DNA of 64,000 nt from positions 806,001 through 870,000 of the forward strand of contig CM121341.1 in the NCBI GenBank assembly GCA_051530055.1. Reading direction: 5' to 3'. Source of the DNA: Neoechinorhynchus agilis (lineage: Eukaryota; Acanthocephala). A program made the translations under genes and the position numbers. The notes under the pieces were generated by a model. It ran no database searches. It saw only the letters and a list, made by a program, of their open reading frames with translations, and was not told the origin of the DNA. Shown here piece by piece: positions 1 through 11,379 of this stretch; position 1 is the stretch's first letter, and each line of letters opens with the position of its first letter.

Positions 1-173
1 AATGTTTGCATACGCTGGAAAAATGCGAGATCAATGTAATTTTTGGAACGAGATAGGAACGATTAGAAGTTGTGTCGAAATTTATGGGCTGAATTATGTA
101 TGCCGTAGCTTACCCTACCAGCAGGTTGAAACAGAAAGAGAATCCGCCGTTTCCACAATCGAACAGTTGTCAA

Positions 174-1290
174 CTAAACATAAATCGATTCTGGACAGAA
201 TGTTTCCTCCGAAATAGAATGTCCTTTTTTTGGAAGATGGATAACTCTAGCAGTTTTGAGGCATGAGGTGTAGATGCCATATAAAAAGCTGTGATTTATA
301 ATGTGGGTAAGAGGGTAGATGAGTTCGGGGATGATGTAGCGAAGAGCCCAGTTTGGGATTTCGCAGCTGTAATACTTCATATGATGAAACTAATGGGAGT
401 ATTGGCGAGTTGACAAAAGTTTCAGGTGTGGACGTGATAGATTGTGTGGTGTCTGATGTGGACCAGTGACTGTAAATTGAGTCAAGGTAGAGGTTCTGAT
501 TAATGGAATCCAAAATCTGCTTTAATGCAGCGTAGGTCAAATTAGGGAAGGGATCCGCGTTGCGTAGACCAAGGGAGTAATTGACGGCCCGCCACCATGT
601 TGAATTGCCACCCGAATGGATTTTAGAGGAAAGAAAGTTTTTGCGGGCGATAAGTATTTTGTTAGTTAGTGCTTTTTGTAAACGGGTAAGGTCTGGAGAG
701 TTATTGCGATGGGCCTTAGAAGCTTGCCTTGTAAGAAGTTTCAAATGGGGGTTATCCATGGTGAATCCGAGTTAAAGATCCCAATGAATTTCTTGGGAAT
801 AGTCGAAGTTAGGGAGCGAATATTAGAGTTGAACAATTTTATAAAAATTTTGATGTAATGATCACGTTTATCCCAGACGGTTAAACGGGTAGATTTATAC
901 GCTGAGGTGGGGTGGAGGGTGTGCAAAGAGCAGAAGAGTGGTCAGAGTTGGCGGGGGGAGGAAGTTTAGAGGCGGATGAGTAGGCGTCGATATTTATGAA
1001 CACCTTTTCGAAGTGAGCGTCAAGACGAGTTGGGAAATCAATAAGTTGACGCAACTCGGAGAAGGACAGAAGCGGAAATAGATTATTGAAGTCTCCTGCA
1101 CGATGGACGCCAACAATGGTGAATTCTCTAATGCCGTTTTTCAGAGGAGCTATGAAATGGACTGCGATGAATTCTAGATCGGAGTTTTGTAGAGATCCTA
1201 TGAGAGATAAAAAGTATGGTAGCGATTGCCGTACGTAAATTGAGACCCCCTCCTGGACGATCCTCCCGGTATGCATGGTAGGATGGCCAT
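174..1290 (-). mobile_element. LINE ORF2 fragment (endonuclease region and pre-RT linker), decayed
   Basis: Reading the minus strand, a stretch near 881-1276 contains an apurinic-endonuclease-like region (EGVSIYVRQSLPY, then a block ending in SDHSSAL, the SDH motif of LINE endonucleases). Downstream pieces (247-759) carry the linker before reverse transcriptase (WWRAVNYSLGL, then a run like DPFPNLTYAALKQILD). Several frame changes and stops separate the pieces, so this is a dead copy. The same style of endonuclease occurs at 31085-31690 on the plus strand and the same style of linker at 8844-9221, so it belongs to the dominant LINE family here. Family assignment (jockey/CR1-like clade) is inference. 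Confidence 0.7.
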
Positions 1291-1379
1291 TTCTGCGAAA
1301 ATGACTACGGCAGCTTTTGAGGTAGATAAAATGAGTGAAATTTCATCTAGTTTAGGAAGGAGGCCACGAGTAATCTAGT

Positions 1380-2000
1380 AGATTATGGTTTGGAAGGAAA
1401 TTTTGAAAATGGGGAAGAAAATTTGGAGCTGGGAGGAAAATTCTGGGAGTGGTATCCGAAGCACGATCATGCTTTTCAAGAAGTACGAGAATCTTTAACG
1501 ACGACCCGAGTTCTAATAACATTTCACATGGGCAAACCGACGCAGCTATGGTATGATGCAAACGAGAAAGGTCGTGGAGCCGTATTGATGCAAGTTAAGC
1601 ACGATGGAAATCCGTAACCGGTCGCTTACGATTCAAGGACTCTTAAAGGACCAAATAAAAACTATTCACAAGTCGAAAAAGAAGGACTGGATATCATTTT
1701 CGCCGTACGAAGATTTCATCAATACTTGGTTGGACGGAAATTTCAGCTATGCAGAGACTATAAACAACTGAAGTATATTTGCGGAGTTAACCGGTTGGCT
1801 AAGATGACGAACCAACGTTTAATCCGTTGGGGTATCGAAATATCCCTCGTAGACATGAATTGCGGTTAGAGGACGGAGTAATCCTGGTGTTGCAGCGTCT
1901 GTTGGTCCCTCAATCATTGAAAAATAAAACACTTGATGTCTTGCATACAGAACACCCAGGAATATCGGCGACGGGGGATCTGGCGATATACTAGTGCTGG
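1380..2000 (+). mobile_element. Ty3/Gypsy LTR-retrotransposon fossil (RNase H and integrase N-terminal region)
   Basis: Translated pieces resemble the RNase H part of a Ty3/Gypsy polyprotein (HDHAFQEVRESL, YDSRTLKGPNKNYSQVEKEG, then HQYLVGRKF), followed by a stretch recalling the zinc-binding start of integrase (LDVLHTEHPG). No terminal repeats, capsid or protease parts were seen. It is a broken internal fragment with several breaks, probably old. Confidence 0.8.
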
Positions 2001-2200
2001 TGGCCTGAGGTGGTCAGGTAAACTACTGCTCCAGATTCCAGTTAAGGGTCAGCGGGTTGGAATCCATTACCGCCAGTGACGCACATCAAAGGGGACGAAA
2101 TACTGCTGAAGGGAGGAAACTCACTGATAAGTCTCGCCTCCTGGAGGTATCTGAGAATTCGGAGGGATGTACAAAATTATAACTGAACGGTCATGGGCAC
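2000..2200 (+). mobile_element. tRNA-derived SINE copy
   Basis: The block has a tRNA-like head (GGTTGGAATCC resembles a B box near 2055) followed by a characteristic tail: CTCACTGATAAGTCTCGCCT, a short GGAGGTATCTGAGAATTC run, then GGAGGGATGTACAAA. The tail recurs near 24650, 35600-35700, 41363-41720 and 56350-56520. The shared tail plus tRNA-like head suggests a SINE; the tRNA of origin is not resolved. Confidence 0.55.
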
Positions 2201-2439
2201 TGAGCGCAGACCAGCGCCTCCCAGACCGAAATTGCTGGACTGTGTGTCCATTCGGCCGTGTAGGGAAAAATATCTATCAAAACGAAATACCGTCCGGTGT
2301 AGGAGAGTACAACCAAGAATCCAACCAAGACGACAATACTCGTGGTGTGGCAAGAATCGGACACAGCAAGAGCGAGCTCACCAATCACGCCACCAAGACG
2401 AGGGGCCGTACCAGAGATATAACTCCCCCCCCCCAAAAA

Positions 2440-2680
2440 AGAGGATATGATGCTCGGGCGCCCGTGAGGGCTACATAAATGACCACGGTGTGTGTGAAGA
2501 GTCAGTTCTTAAAACCCCCCCAATAAAAACAGTTATGCCGGACAGATTACAAAATAGCCTTGTGAAATACCATTTTATTTCCAACCGCTTAAACCCCACT
2601 TCACATCACCATGCGCCTTGGTAGATTCCTGAAGAAGCTGAAAGATCGAAAATAAAGACTTTCTTTGCCCGTCATCTAAC
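2440..2680 (+). mobile_element. possible Penelope-like element terminal remnant
   Basis: The block starts with GTGAGGGCTACATAAATGAC, nearly identical to 11388-11410, which lies just upstream of the Penelope-like element at 11.5 kb. It ends near 2628-2653 with CTGAAGAAGCTGAAAGATCG, reminiscent of the 3' end of such elements. No coding remains were recognised between them. Confidence 0.35.
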
Positions 2681-2689
2681 AGAAATATT

Positions 2690-3090
2690 CATTTTTACAT
2701 AAAATTTAATAATTATGTACTAAATTAACATTGCGAAATAGAGAAAAAATTCATCAATTAAAAAATGTTGCCCTTAAAGAAGAACAGCATTGTTTCCATT
2801 AAAAATTATATTTAAAAAACTTAAGTGATATTTGACGATTTCCTTTGGCCGAGTAAAATGCCTCTTGTTTGGGACCGGACGCATCTTTAGAAATGCATTG
2901 AGAGAAAACTACGTCGTTTGTCGTTTTTCACTGACGCGTAAAGTTGTGAAGGGAAAAGAGATGATAAAAGGATTCATTTAATAGTTTACTAATAATTGTA
3001 CGATTGAAAGCTTCTTAATAAGCCGCAGCCAACCATAATGCATCGAATTTTCATTCATTTTTGTCCAGAATTCCGCCGAAACAATCGTTA
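2690..3090. other. AT-rich stretch without recognised feature
   Basis: No gene or recognised repeat was seen between the element remnant and the satellite array. Confidence 0.5.
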
Positions 3091-3094
3091 TTAA

Positions 3095-3760
3095 GCGTAA
3101 TATTTTAAACATAAATATCCTATCTCGATATTTTTATCTTAATTGAAGTTTAGCTTATTAAGGCGCCGTTTCGTCTTCATAATTTTTTCCACCAAATATA
3201 TGATCTCCACCACGATCATGCACAAAAAGTCTTTATTTTTAGAACTTAGAACGATAAAATCCATAGTTAAATGACTGAAAAGCGTAATATTTTAAACATT
3301 AATGTCCAATCGGGATATTTTTGTTTTAAATTAAGTTTAGTTTATGAAGGCGTCGTTTTTCCTTAATAGTTTTATTTGTCTACCAAATATATCCTCTCCA
3401 CCACGACCATGCACAAAAGTCGTTTATTTTTAGAACTTAGAACGATAAAATCCATAGTTATAAGAAAAATCCATAGTAAAGACTGAAAAGCGTAATATTT
3501 TAAACATTAATGTCCAATCGGGATATTTTTGTTTTAAATTAAGTTCAGTTTATGAAGACGTCGTTTTTCCTTAAAAGTTTTATTTGTCCACCAAATATAT
3601 CCTCTCCACCACGATAATGCACAAAAGTCGTTTATTTTTGGAACTGAGGACAATAAAAAGTATAGTTCTAAGGCTGGAAAGCGTATTATTTTATACATAA
3701 ATATCCTATCTCGATAATTTTATATTAAATGAAGTTTTATTTTGCTTTCATTTTTTCATG
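3095..3760 (+). repeat. satellite array A, ~190-bp unit
   Basis: The marker GCGTAATATTTTAAAC (degenerate in the last copy) starts at 3095, 3282, 3490 and 3681, giving periods of 187-208 bp. Each unit also contains TATATCCTCTCCACCACGAT, CATGCACAAAA and GAACTTAGAACGATAAAATC. The same unit forms array B at 12600-13960 in the same orientation. Confidence 0.9.
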
Positions 3761-4153
3761 TGTGTGTCCAGATATTTTCATAATAACGACGAATGTCTTG
3801 TCTCATTTTTTGGTTTAACTGTCGATTACTAATTCCTCATGAAATCCATAATTTTCCACGGCTTTCAAACTTTCTTTCTATATGACTAATCTAAACCCAG
3901 GTATTCATCATAGACAAAATTCTGATTCAGATCATCGACACACCTTTACAAGGGGATGACAGTTCCCTTAAAAAAAGGTGATCTCATTCGTTAAGCAAAA
4001 AAAGTGTTAAGCCCTTGTATAGATGAGTGCTTTTCCAACGCAAATGCACAGCAAAAACTTCTTAAAGGATGCATCATTCTTCATTAATGTGAATCACCAA
4101 ATGGTATAAAAACGGCAAACGCTTAAACTCAAGTAAATTTTTCAAATCTTAAG

Positions 4154-6289
4154 ATGGAGAACCCAATGGAAACCAGACGTAAAAAGTCTTCGGCAATGTT
4201 TGTATCTCCAAAAAGTCTTATTTTCACTGCAATCAATCACCTTGCAGAGTCACTCCGGTGTTAATTACAATCATTGGATTGATATCACTCGCTCTGGTAG
4301 TAATCATAGCGGGTGTCGGTATTGGATTGGCATTTAGAAATCGGGGAAATAGTACTAACAATGGATTCGTAGCTCCGACACTTTTCGGTTCGTATTTTTT
4401 TATTTGGTGATGTTTTACGAAAAAGTGCAGAAACGAGAGGAGATGCAGTTCTTAATGCGAGGATACTTTCAGGAGATGCAAGAGTGGGGGACACTATTAA
4501 TAGAAGGATCCTGCAAGACGACGTTAGTCTTTTTCTTGTAATCAACGAAAATGTTAATTTTTAGATTAACGCGAGATTAATAAGAGGTTTACGCCAATTG
4601 GGAAGATTTCCGTTTTTTCTACGTGTGTTAGAAGTACAACCAATTCAAAGTATAAGCGGTAGAATGTTGAAGTTTGTATTCGGTAGTTTAAAACTCAATA
4701 ACCTTATCATATTCTTTTCAGCGTCACCATGAACTTTATAGTCTATTTTCAAAGAAGATGTTCGGATAATTGCACAATAGGGCGACAAACGCTTTTAGCG
4801 AATGCCTTTAAAAATCTGACCATCAATATTGGCACGGGTATTGTTGTAGTGGAGAATGCAACCGTTAATCTCGGTGCTGGTAAGTTACTCGAATGTAGAA
4901 TGAAGTTATGTATTATCGAGCTAAACAGAAACCGAATCAAGCGCTGGAACTTTGGCAAATATCACTGCGGAGAGAAATCAGCTACCACTGTCAACAAGTC
5001 TTCTACCGTTGGGTAAGTCGTTGACTGTTTAATGTTCAGGAAAGTCATCTAAAAATAGTGGCTGACTGGAAACAGGCTACAATAACGCTGGGTAACAATG
5101 CCGGTACTTTAACTCCGGCGGTGGTGGGAAACCAAGTGAATCAAATCATTCACGATGTAAGTTATTTTTAAAAAGTTTAATGGAAATTCAAAATTCGACG
5201 AATAGCTTAATGCTTATGTGAGTGGTGAGACAATTTCCAATCAATCTGTAATCTTCATAAACTTTATCGGCACTGCGCCGACAATCAATGCAGCTGGTAC
5301 AACATTAACAATCAAATTAAGAACCCTTCACCATCGTGGATGTTTGAATTGCAATTCAACATTGCTTGCTGCCTTAAGACACCTACTCTCAATTTTAAGG
5401 ATCTCGTGTTATAGAGAGTCGATGTCATACGAACTTCGCTGAATGGACGGTTCGCATCTCAATTCGTTGCACGGCCCAGCCCAGGCCGCTGCGAATTATC
5501 AACCCAGACCTCTAACGAACGTTGCGGGCATGAATTTTGTCTTAGAAAACAGTAAGATTAGGTGTTGAGACCAAACAAGAATCCGCGTTGGTTTTTAGCT
5601 ACGGAATTGACGGTACAGGAAGCTCAAACCATGCTAGAAGCAAAATCGTTATTAGTACGAACACGTAATGAAAAAATGTTTCGTTCAATACATTAATGTT
5701 GATTTAGAAATACCATTGACGTTGACAATAACTTGCAGAAATGCTGAAAATAACAATAATAAGGAATGTCCAAGGGTCGACGCCCGTCCCAGCACAAGCG
5801 GATGTCCAAAATAGAGTAAGCATTTATTTTAATTCAACATCATCACGAAATTAATCAACTTAACAGATTATACAGATTTTAAGAGGAATGAATAAAACTA
5901 ACACTCAAAACGAACCTTACGCAGTCGGAAACGTCGCATATAAGACACCAGATCCTGCAGCGTAAGGGAACCGGGAAAAAGACTTTACCCATTGTGATTT
6001 TAGACTAACGACGACAATCACAATGAACCTCTATTATAATACTTCTCTCACTTCGTTTAAGGAAAGACAAGATGCATTACAGGCAGTTTTTAAAAATCAA
6101 CTCATAAGGATTACTAAGTTAAATGCAGTAATGGGGAATACTCCAGTAGGCGGTAGCCCAGGTAATTTTTACTATTATAGCACAATTCTTCAAACGTTAA
6201 AAAATTATAGGCAGTGGACTCTATGTAACGCCAGCGGCATGGAACGCTCTGACTCCACTTTAAGTCTTCACAAGGGGATGAGAGTTTGA
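4154..6289 (+). CDS. unrecognised multi-exon gene, type II membrane protein with repeated extracellular modules
   Basis: I do not recognise this family. Exons with clean GT-AG introns of about 40-60 bp can be chained in frame: 4154-4197, 4248-4387, 4431-4522, 4565-4671, 4722-4879, 4929-5012, 5059-5156, from 5206, then 5867-5961 and 6004-6289; exon choice between about 5400 and 5815 is unclear. The start gives METRRKK then a hydrophobic anchor (VLITIIGLISLALVVIIAGV) without signal-peptide features, so the rest should be outside the cell or in the lumen. It is rich in N-x-S/T sites. At least three segments look alike: NVTMNFIVYFQRR, TTLTIKLRTLHHR and TITMNLYYNTSL, each followed by an amphipathic stretch such as LLANAFKNL or ALQAVFKNQL. 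An SEA-like fold is a guess. The intact splice sites make this the best coding locus in the left accessory region. Confidence 0.7.
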
Positions 6290-6676
6290 AGTTATTGTGA
6301 GTGAATAAATTACCATTCGTTTGAAGACTTTGAAGGCTATCATAAAGATCGATATCGATCAAATTAGTCGATGCCTAACAATAAGCCTAAGTGATCCTTT
6401 ACTATTTCATCTAACTCTATAAGCGATTTAAAAAATCAATAATTTCAATCGTATTGAAAATGTAGATAGCGAATCGTGCATTTTTCAACAATTTAAAAAT
6501 CGGAGAAAAAACGAATCGCAAAAACCGACATTTTTAGTTTTCGAACTCAAGGGTAAAAAAGCGTTTTATGCAATATTCTTGCTGTTAATTTTCGTCAACT
6601 AATCGCAGTAGAATGCTCGAGCGTAATAATCTAGACCTTAATTTTCGCACCGGTTTATTTCATAACGCATGCAAAT

Positions 6677-7083
6677 TCAACAAAAGTGTTCATTTCCACC
6701 ACTGCTTTTACTAAAGGCAATCGCACTTCTCATGGACTCTTCTCCTACCAAAAGCTGCATCAGTCTATCAAGTCCAAAAGCAATTCCGCCTTGAGGGGGC
6801 GTAGCGTAATCCAAAGCGCGTTGTAGATGATAGAATTTCGATGAATTTATATTCAAGTATTTTGTAAAAATATGTCGTTGTATATTGGCATCGTGAATTC
6901 GCATAGATCCAGAAGCGAATTCGACGCCGCTTAATACGAGATCGAACGCATAAGACCGAATTTCAAGGGATCTTTGCGATCAAGATTTTCAGGAAGCGTG
7001 AAAGGATGATGTGCTGATCTTAATGCTCCATTTCCCGACCGTTCGAATAGCGGCATAATCGGTGCATTTGGATAAAAAGACAT
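6677..7083 (-). pseudogene. DARS2: mitochondrial aspartyl-tRNA synthetase C-terminal fragment
   Basis: The minus strand encodes AHHPFTLPE, then GSMRIHDANIQRHIF, then ALDYATPPQGGIAFGLDRLM, which match class II aspartyl-tRNA synthetase motif 3 (GLDR arginine binding ATP) and the preceding conserved block of the bacterial/mitochondrial type. The N-terminal anticodon-binding domain and motif 2 are not found upstream. One base appears missing near 6960-6970, which shifts frame between the HHPFT block and the GSMRIH block, and the protein ends soon after the SKSSGG stretch where the family has a longer tail. It is most likely a pseudogene fragment; a sequencing error in a host gene is less likely because the upstream exons are absent. 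Confidence 0.75.
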
Positions 7084-7101
7084 TTAGAAGGGAAAAACTC
7101 T

Positions 7102-7719
7102 TTATGTCGAAGAAATGTTCAATCTCGAAACATTTTTAATGTGCCAGAAAAACTGGAATACTACTAGAATGCAGCAATTAGACGACACGATAAATGTACG
7201 TACACGAACTAGAATATCAGCAGACATAAGCCAACCTCTTCTAATATCAACAATTTTGTCACTGGTTGTCAACGAGTACAGAGAACGCAACGCCGTTTTA
7301 GAACCAGCTCCCGATGCCGGGAAGTTATGGTTCATGAGGAGATTAGCCCATACCACTACGCAGTATGAATCCGAATCTGGTACAGTCAATCGCTTCCCGC
7401 AGTCGACACACAACTCATCGATTACGGTGAAGTAAGCAGCTCGTAAACCGAAAAAGGTGGTAAACCCAGCTTGTTTGGCGATCGTCCATATTTTAGATGA
7501 AGAGCCGTCCGTTATTGAGCACCTTTGCCCAGCCATGGATGCGAAAAATGCAAGGACACGGATATAAATGTAATCATTTATAGGGGCACCTCCGTCAGGG
7601 AGAGGACCATAGGTAATACCACCTTCCAAAATAGTCAGTGAGTTATATCCGATACTCGCTTCAAACACCCGTGAGTGAAGACGTGTGAGCAGCTGAACTA
7701 TTGTCTTAACTAGGCGCAA
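7102..7719 (-). other. 205-codon open frame of unknown identity
   Basis: A 618-base open frame without stops lies just upstream (on the minus strand) of the synthetase fragment. Its product (cysteines in ELCVDCGKRL, hydrophobic C-terminal part) matches nothing I recognise. The opposite strand also carries a 106-codon open frame (7115-7435), so chance or a GC-richer inserted sequence is possible. Treat as unproven. Confidence 0.25.
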
Positions 7720-8444
7720 AGGATGTGCAGACGCCCTATTAAGGTGGGATTATTGTAGGATGAATGGAACGAGTTAATTTCCGAGCAATAAAAAACCCTT
7801 TTAATATCTAGCTCGGCACCTCAAAAATCGTCTAATCCACACTCACTCACTTCAGACCAACGCCTCTTCCATTGCACGAAGTCGGCCGAGGAACATTTAC
7901 ACTTTTGAATCCAGCAGAAATGAGGATTTTTTAAAGCTCATTGCGATGGATTGGGTTTTAAATAGCTCTCATCATCAGCGCGAGCTAGTCTCTTTTTACA
8001 CTTTGTACAATTCGAGGCGCGGAGAGAGCCAACCGCCCCAAAGTACAAGCCCTCAACGAAGCACTCCCTGCTCCAGAGATCCTTAAACAATCCTCCGGTG
8101 GACAAAAATCTCAACATCTTTTCTTTTTATAGTTATCCCCACCAGGATTTAAATGCATAGATTTATTGCCGAAATTTCCCGTCGGATAATTCCGACATTA
8201 TCAATTGTTTATCATCTAAAATACTAACACACAAGTGTTATCCTGTAGACTAGTTATTATCATGCGACATGATTTAGAAAACCAAGTTTCTGGACTCTTT
8301 GTTCACTGTAACCTCTGAAAAAGAGCACCACTGTTTCCTCATTGGTAATTTCAAGCTGATGCTCGCCTCGTTGCCTTCCATAGGTTGAACTGAACAGCCT
8401 ATTTCGGTGGCTTCCAATATTAATCGAGTTCGATTAGCTATCGC

Positions 8445-8786
8445 TCAGGAAGCATCTTGACGCCTACATGCATATCTGTGCTCTGCGATCCTTTTGCTGA
8501 GTCCTTGTTTTGTCTGTCCCACATATTTAGCTGGACAGTCTTTGCAGCGGACATCGTATACAAATTCATGTTGCTCATATTTTGGCTTATTTTTAAGGAT
8601 GACTGCGAGGTTGCCATCCTTTGTATTGTACAGAATGATTGTTTTGTCCAAGTTTCGCAAATCTTGATTAAAAAGTATGGATTGAAGTTTGTTATTCACA
8701 AATTTAATTCCTATATATTTAGGTTTTTTTAAACAATAAGTTTTACAATAATAAAGCACAAAACGTGCAATCACCACCGTCCGCAA
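8445..8786 (-). mobile_element. Penelope-like element fragment with GIY-YIG endonuclease
   Basis: The minus strand reads EFVYDVRCKDCPAKYVGQTK followed by KRIAEHRYACRR. This is the VY-x-C-x2-C ... YVGQT ... R-x2-EH signature of the GIY-YIG endonuclease domain at the C-terminus of Penelope-like retroelements. The reverse transcriptase part is missing. Compare 12048-12489 and 26494-26880. Confidence 0.75.
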
Positions 8787-8843
8787 AATCTTAGCTTCTC
8801 TCCTTCCTCGACTGTCGCTATCACACTAGCAGCAATCATATTA

Positions 8844-10919
8844 CTACGTTTGAAATTCTGTATAGTGTTTCGCGAAGCTAATAAAATCAGTTAACTCGTC
8901 CTTCAACGAGCCTACAGCGTGGAATTTAAAGATTTCGTCCAAAATGTGATCTATGGTTGAAGTAGACAGCCACGCAGTAATTTTAGATTCCCAAGGAATA
9001 AACTTTTTTCTTTGGAAGGCGTGCCACCATCTAGAGGAGAAAGGTGTAAGGTTTCCCATGCGAGCATCGTCGTTCTGTTGCTGCTGGCGGCATCGAGCTG
9101 CCCAGAATTGCTTGGAAAGGACACTGGCGAGGGCTCCGTCATCGGAACGCTTAGCGAGGAAAAGTTGACGTCCAAGGAAGCGTAGAGAGCGACTCTCGTA
9201 GGGACGATTAAACACCCTCACCGTACGTTGGAGAAAAAGGTTCGTTACGGTGTTCAGGGCGGAATTGATTAAAGGTAGCGCGTACGATGGATCGATGTGA
9301 TAAGTAAATCCTGCTAGGAAGCGTTTACTGACTAGACGGAAAAAGGCAACGTTAAGTGGCGAAAAATGGTATGATTTGCGCAGCTCATCGTTGAGACCAG
9401 AGGACTATATTAATATATCGTAACCCGAGAGGTCAAACGAAGAGACTTGACGATCGTTCTGGATCGAAAAATTGAGATATCGTCTATAGATGACCCGGTC
9501 GAGGAAGGAATGTTGATTGGACGATAGATTGTGGAAGGCAGGTGTTTCAGGTATAGCGAGGGCGAAGAAAGACCACTGAATTTGCGATAGCTTTAGTCCA
9601 CTTCAATGACGGGTCTCCATTTAACTCGGTCCTTAATACAAGGCCGATGGATAAAATATGGTCGTGTGTACAAATTGATAAAAGTAATATATTTACAATT
9701 AATTAGTATTTTAAAAAGCGAATAAGACATTTCCGATGAAGTGAAGGAAGATATGAGTACTGGATCGAGGGAGGCTTTAAAAATGGAAGCAAGATCTTTA
9801 GACGCGACATTAGCAGATGGTGTCACGAAGGCTACATATTCCGCTGAATCAACCTGATCCGTAGATGAGAACACAGAGAATCTAAATTGCAGATACTTTT
9901 CGTTTTCTGAATTAGGACTATAGACACTCCGGATAGAAAACGCGCGAGCTTCCTGAGATTAGTCGCCCCACCACAGTTACATTGAAACACCCGAAGATTT
10001 CCCACCAATACCTGAGAGGAGCCATCAGTGTTTCCTGGCTGAGGCATTCTTGATTAGATCCACTGTGCCTTTGTTGATCAAATTCGTTTGGGTGGCGATG
10101 ATAGCGGAGACAAACTCGTTGTCCGATTCCTCGACTTCCATGCGATAGTCATCGTTGTCCTCCGCCGCTACATCGTTAAGCTTCTTCATTTTCGTGTATC
10201 TCATGTCTTCCTTTGTGGGTCTTTTAGAAGAATAGGTTTTTTGGATTGGGGCACCTGAAGCAAGAAGGTCAGGAAGCTTGAATATATTGTCAAAGAGCTT
10301 GCAAATCTTGCTCTCGAAGGTTGCGATCGATTCAGAGAAACGAGCTTGTATGATAGCCAAAAGTTTGTTACATGTCTCATCCATCAACATTTACTGCTTG
10401 TGATGAGGTAGGGGGCTCTTATGAAACCTGTCCAGAGAATCAACAGTGGCAGGTTGCTAAGTTCGTTGAACGTGCGTAATCCTTTAAACCTGACTCTTTT
10501 GGAACCACGTCCAGTTTTTCTTGAAGTGTGAACACCCGCGGTAAAAAACAGAGTGCTTTCCGCTACAATTGGAACAATATTTGTTGTTGCCTTTGTTGGG
10601 CATTTATCCGCCGAGTGATCGGTTTATGCGCAATCGGTGCATTTGGTGCTCTTTGGATTTGGGCATTTAAATTCCAATTCGGAAATATGAATTCGTCTTG
10701 TGCACGGCCGGATATGCAAGTGAATCCTATTTCAAAACAGTTGAAGGCACCATATTGCCTATCGCAGAGCTCGTCCCGAACCTGTCGCGATCCTTCCACT
10801 AAGGCAATTGAAATCGGAAGTCCAGTTTTTCGGGATTCAAGAAGAAGTTGCTGAACGCCACTAGCCAAAAATTGGACCTTTTGAGACGATTTAGATATTT
10901 GAAAGATTTTGTTGGACAA
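8844..10919 (-). mobile_element. LINE remnant with ORF1 (zinc-knuckle type) and start of endonuclease ORF2
   Basis: On the minus strand the order is: 10563-10919 ORF1 C-terminal region, in whose overlapping frame cysteine/histidine spacing recalls nucleic-acid-binding knuckles; 10025-10390 a charged ORF1-like piece; 9832-10047 the endonuclease start (LRVFQCNCGGATNLRK, then VSIVLIQKTK, the usual W/C-N-C ... L-x-Q-E/K-T opening); and 8844-9221 the linker before RT (RWWHAFQRKK, LSTSTIDHILDEIF). Frames are interrupted repeatedly, so it is dead. Its layout matches a two-ORF jockey/CR1-type LINE and the linker resembles 174-760. Confidence 0.65.
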
Positions 10920-11379
10920 GTGAGACTGCGAAATATTCCAATTTCTTAAGCCACTTCTGATCTGTTAGATAAATCCCTAATGTTCCACCGGAATAGGTTA
11001 CTCTATCCATGCACTTTATTCGGTCGTTTTATAATGATCGAATTCAAGGACTTAGAGATTGAGAATATATCACATCCTTTGGGATGATCGGATATGAAGT
11101 AATCGTTAATATATGTGGTCACCTTTTTAAGGGAAGAACCAAGTATTCCTCCGCGGTCGAGATTGATGATGATACTGAGCCTGGGAGCAGTTGCTCTCCA
11201 ACAACAGTGGAGGATAATGGGGTGGGAAGAGAATAGGGTGACCGTTTGCCACCCTCCACCACAACAGCTTGTTGCACAAACATTGAACGATTATGGTCTT
11301 TGTTGTCAATAGTCTTGATAATGAACTATATGATTCGCACCAAATATCGATTCGCGCGCGTTGCACCACATATCGATCG

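Noticed and set aside
2191-2478. Several overlapping frames on both strands after the SINE copy
   Set aside because: Short, GC-richer repeat-derived sequence with no recognisable product.
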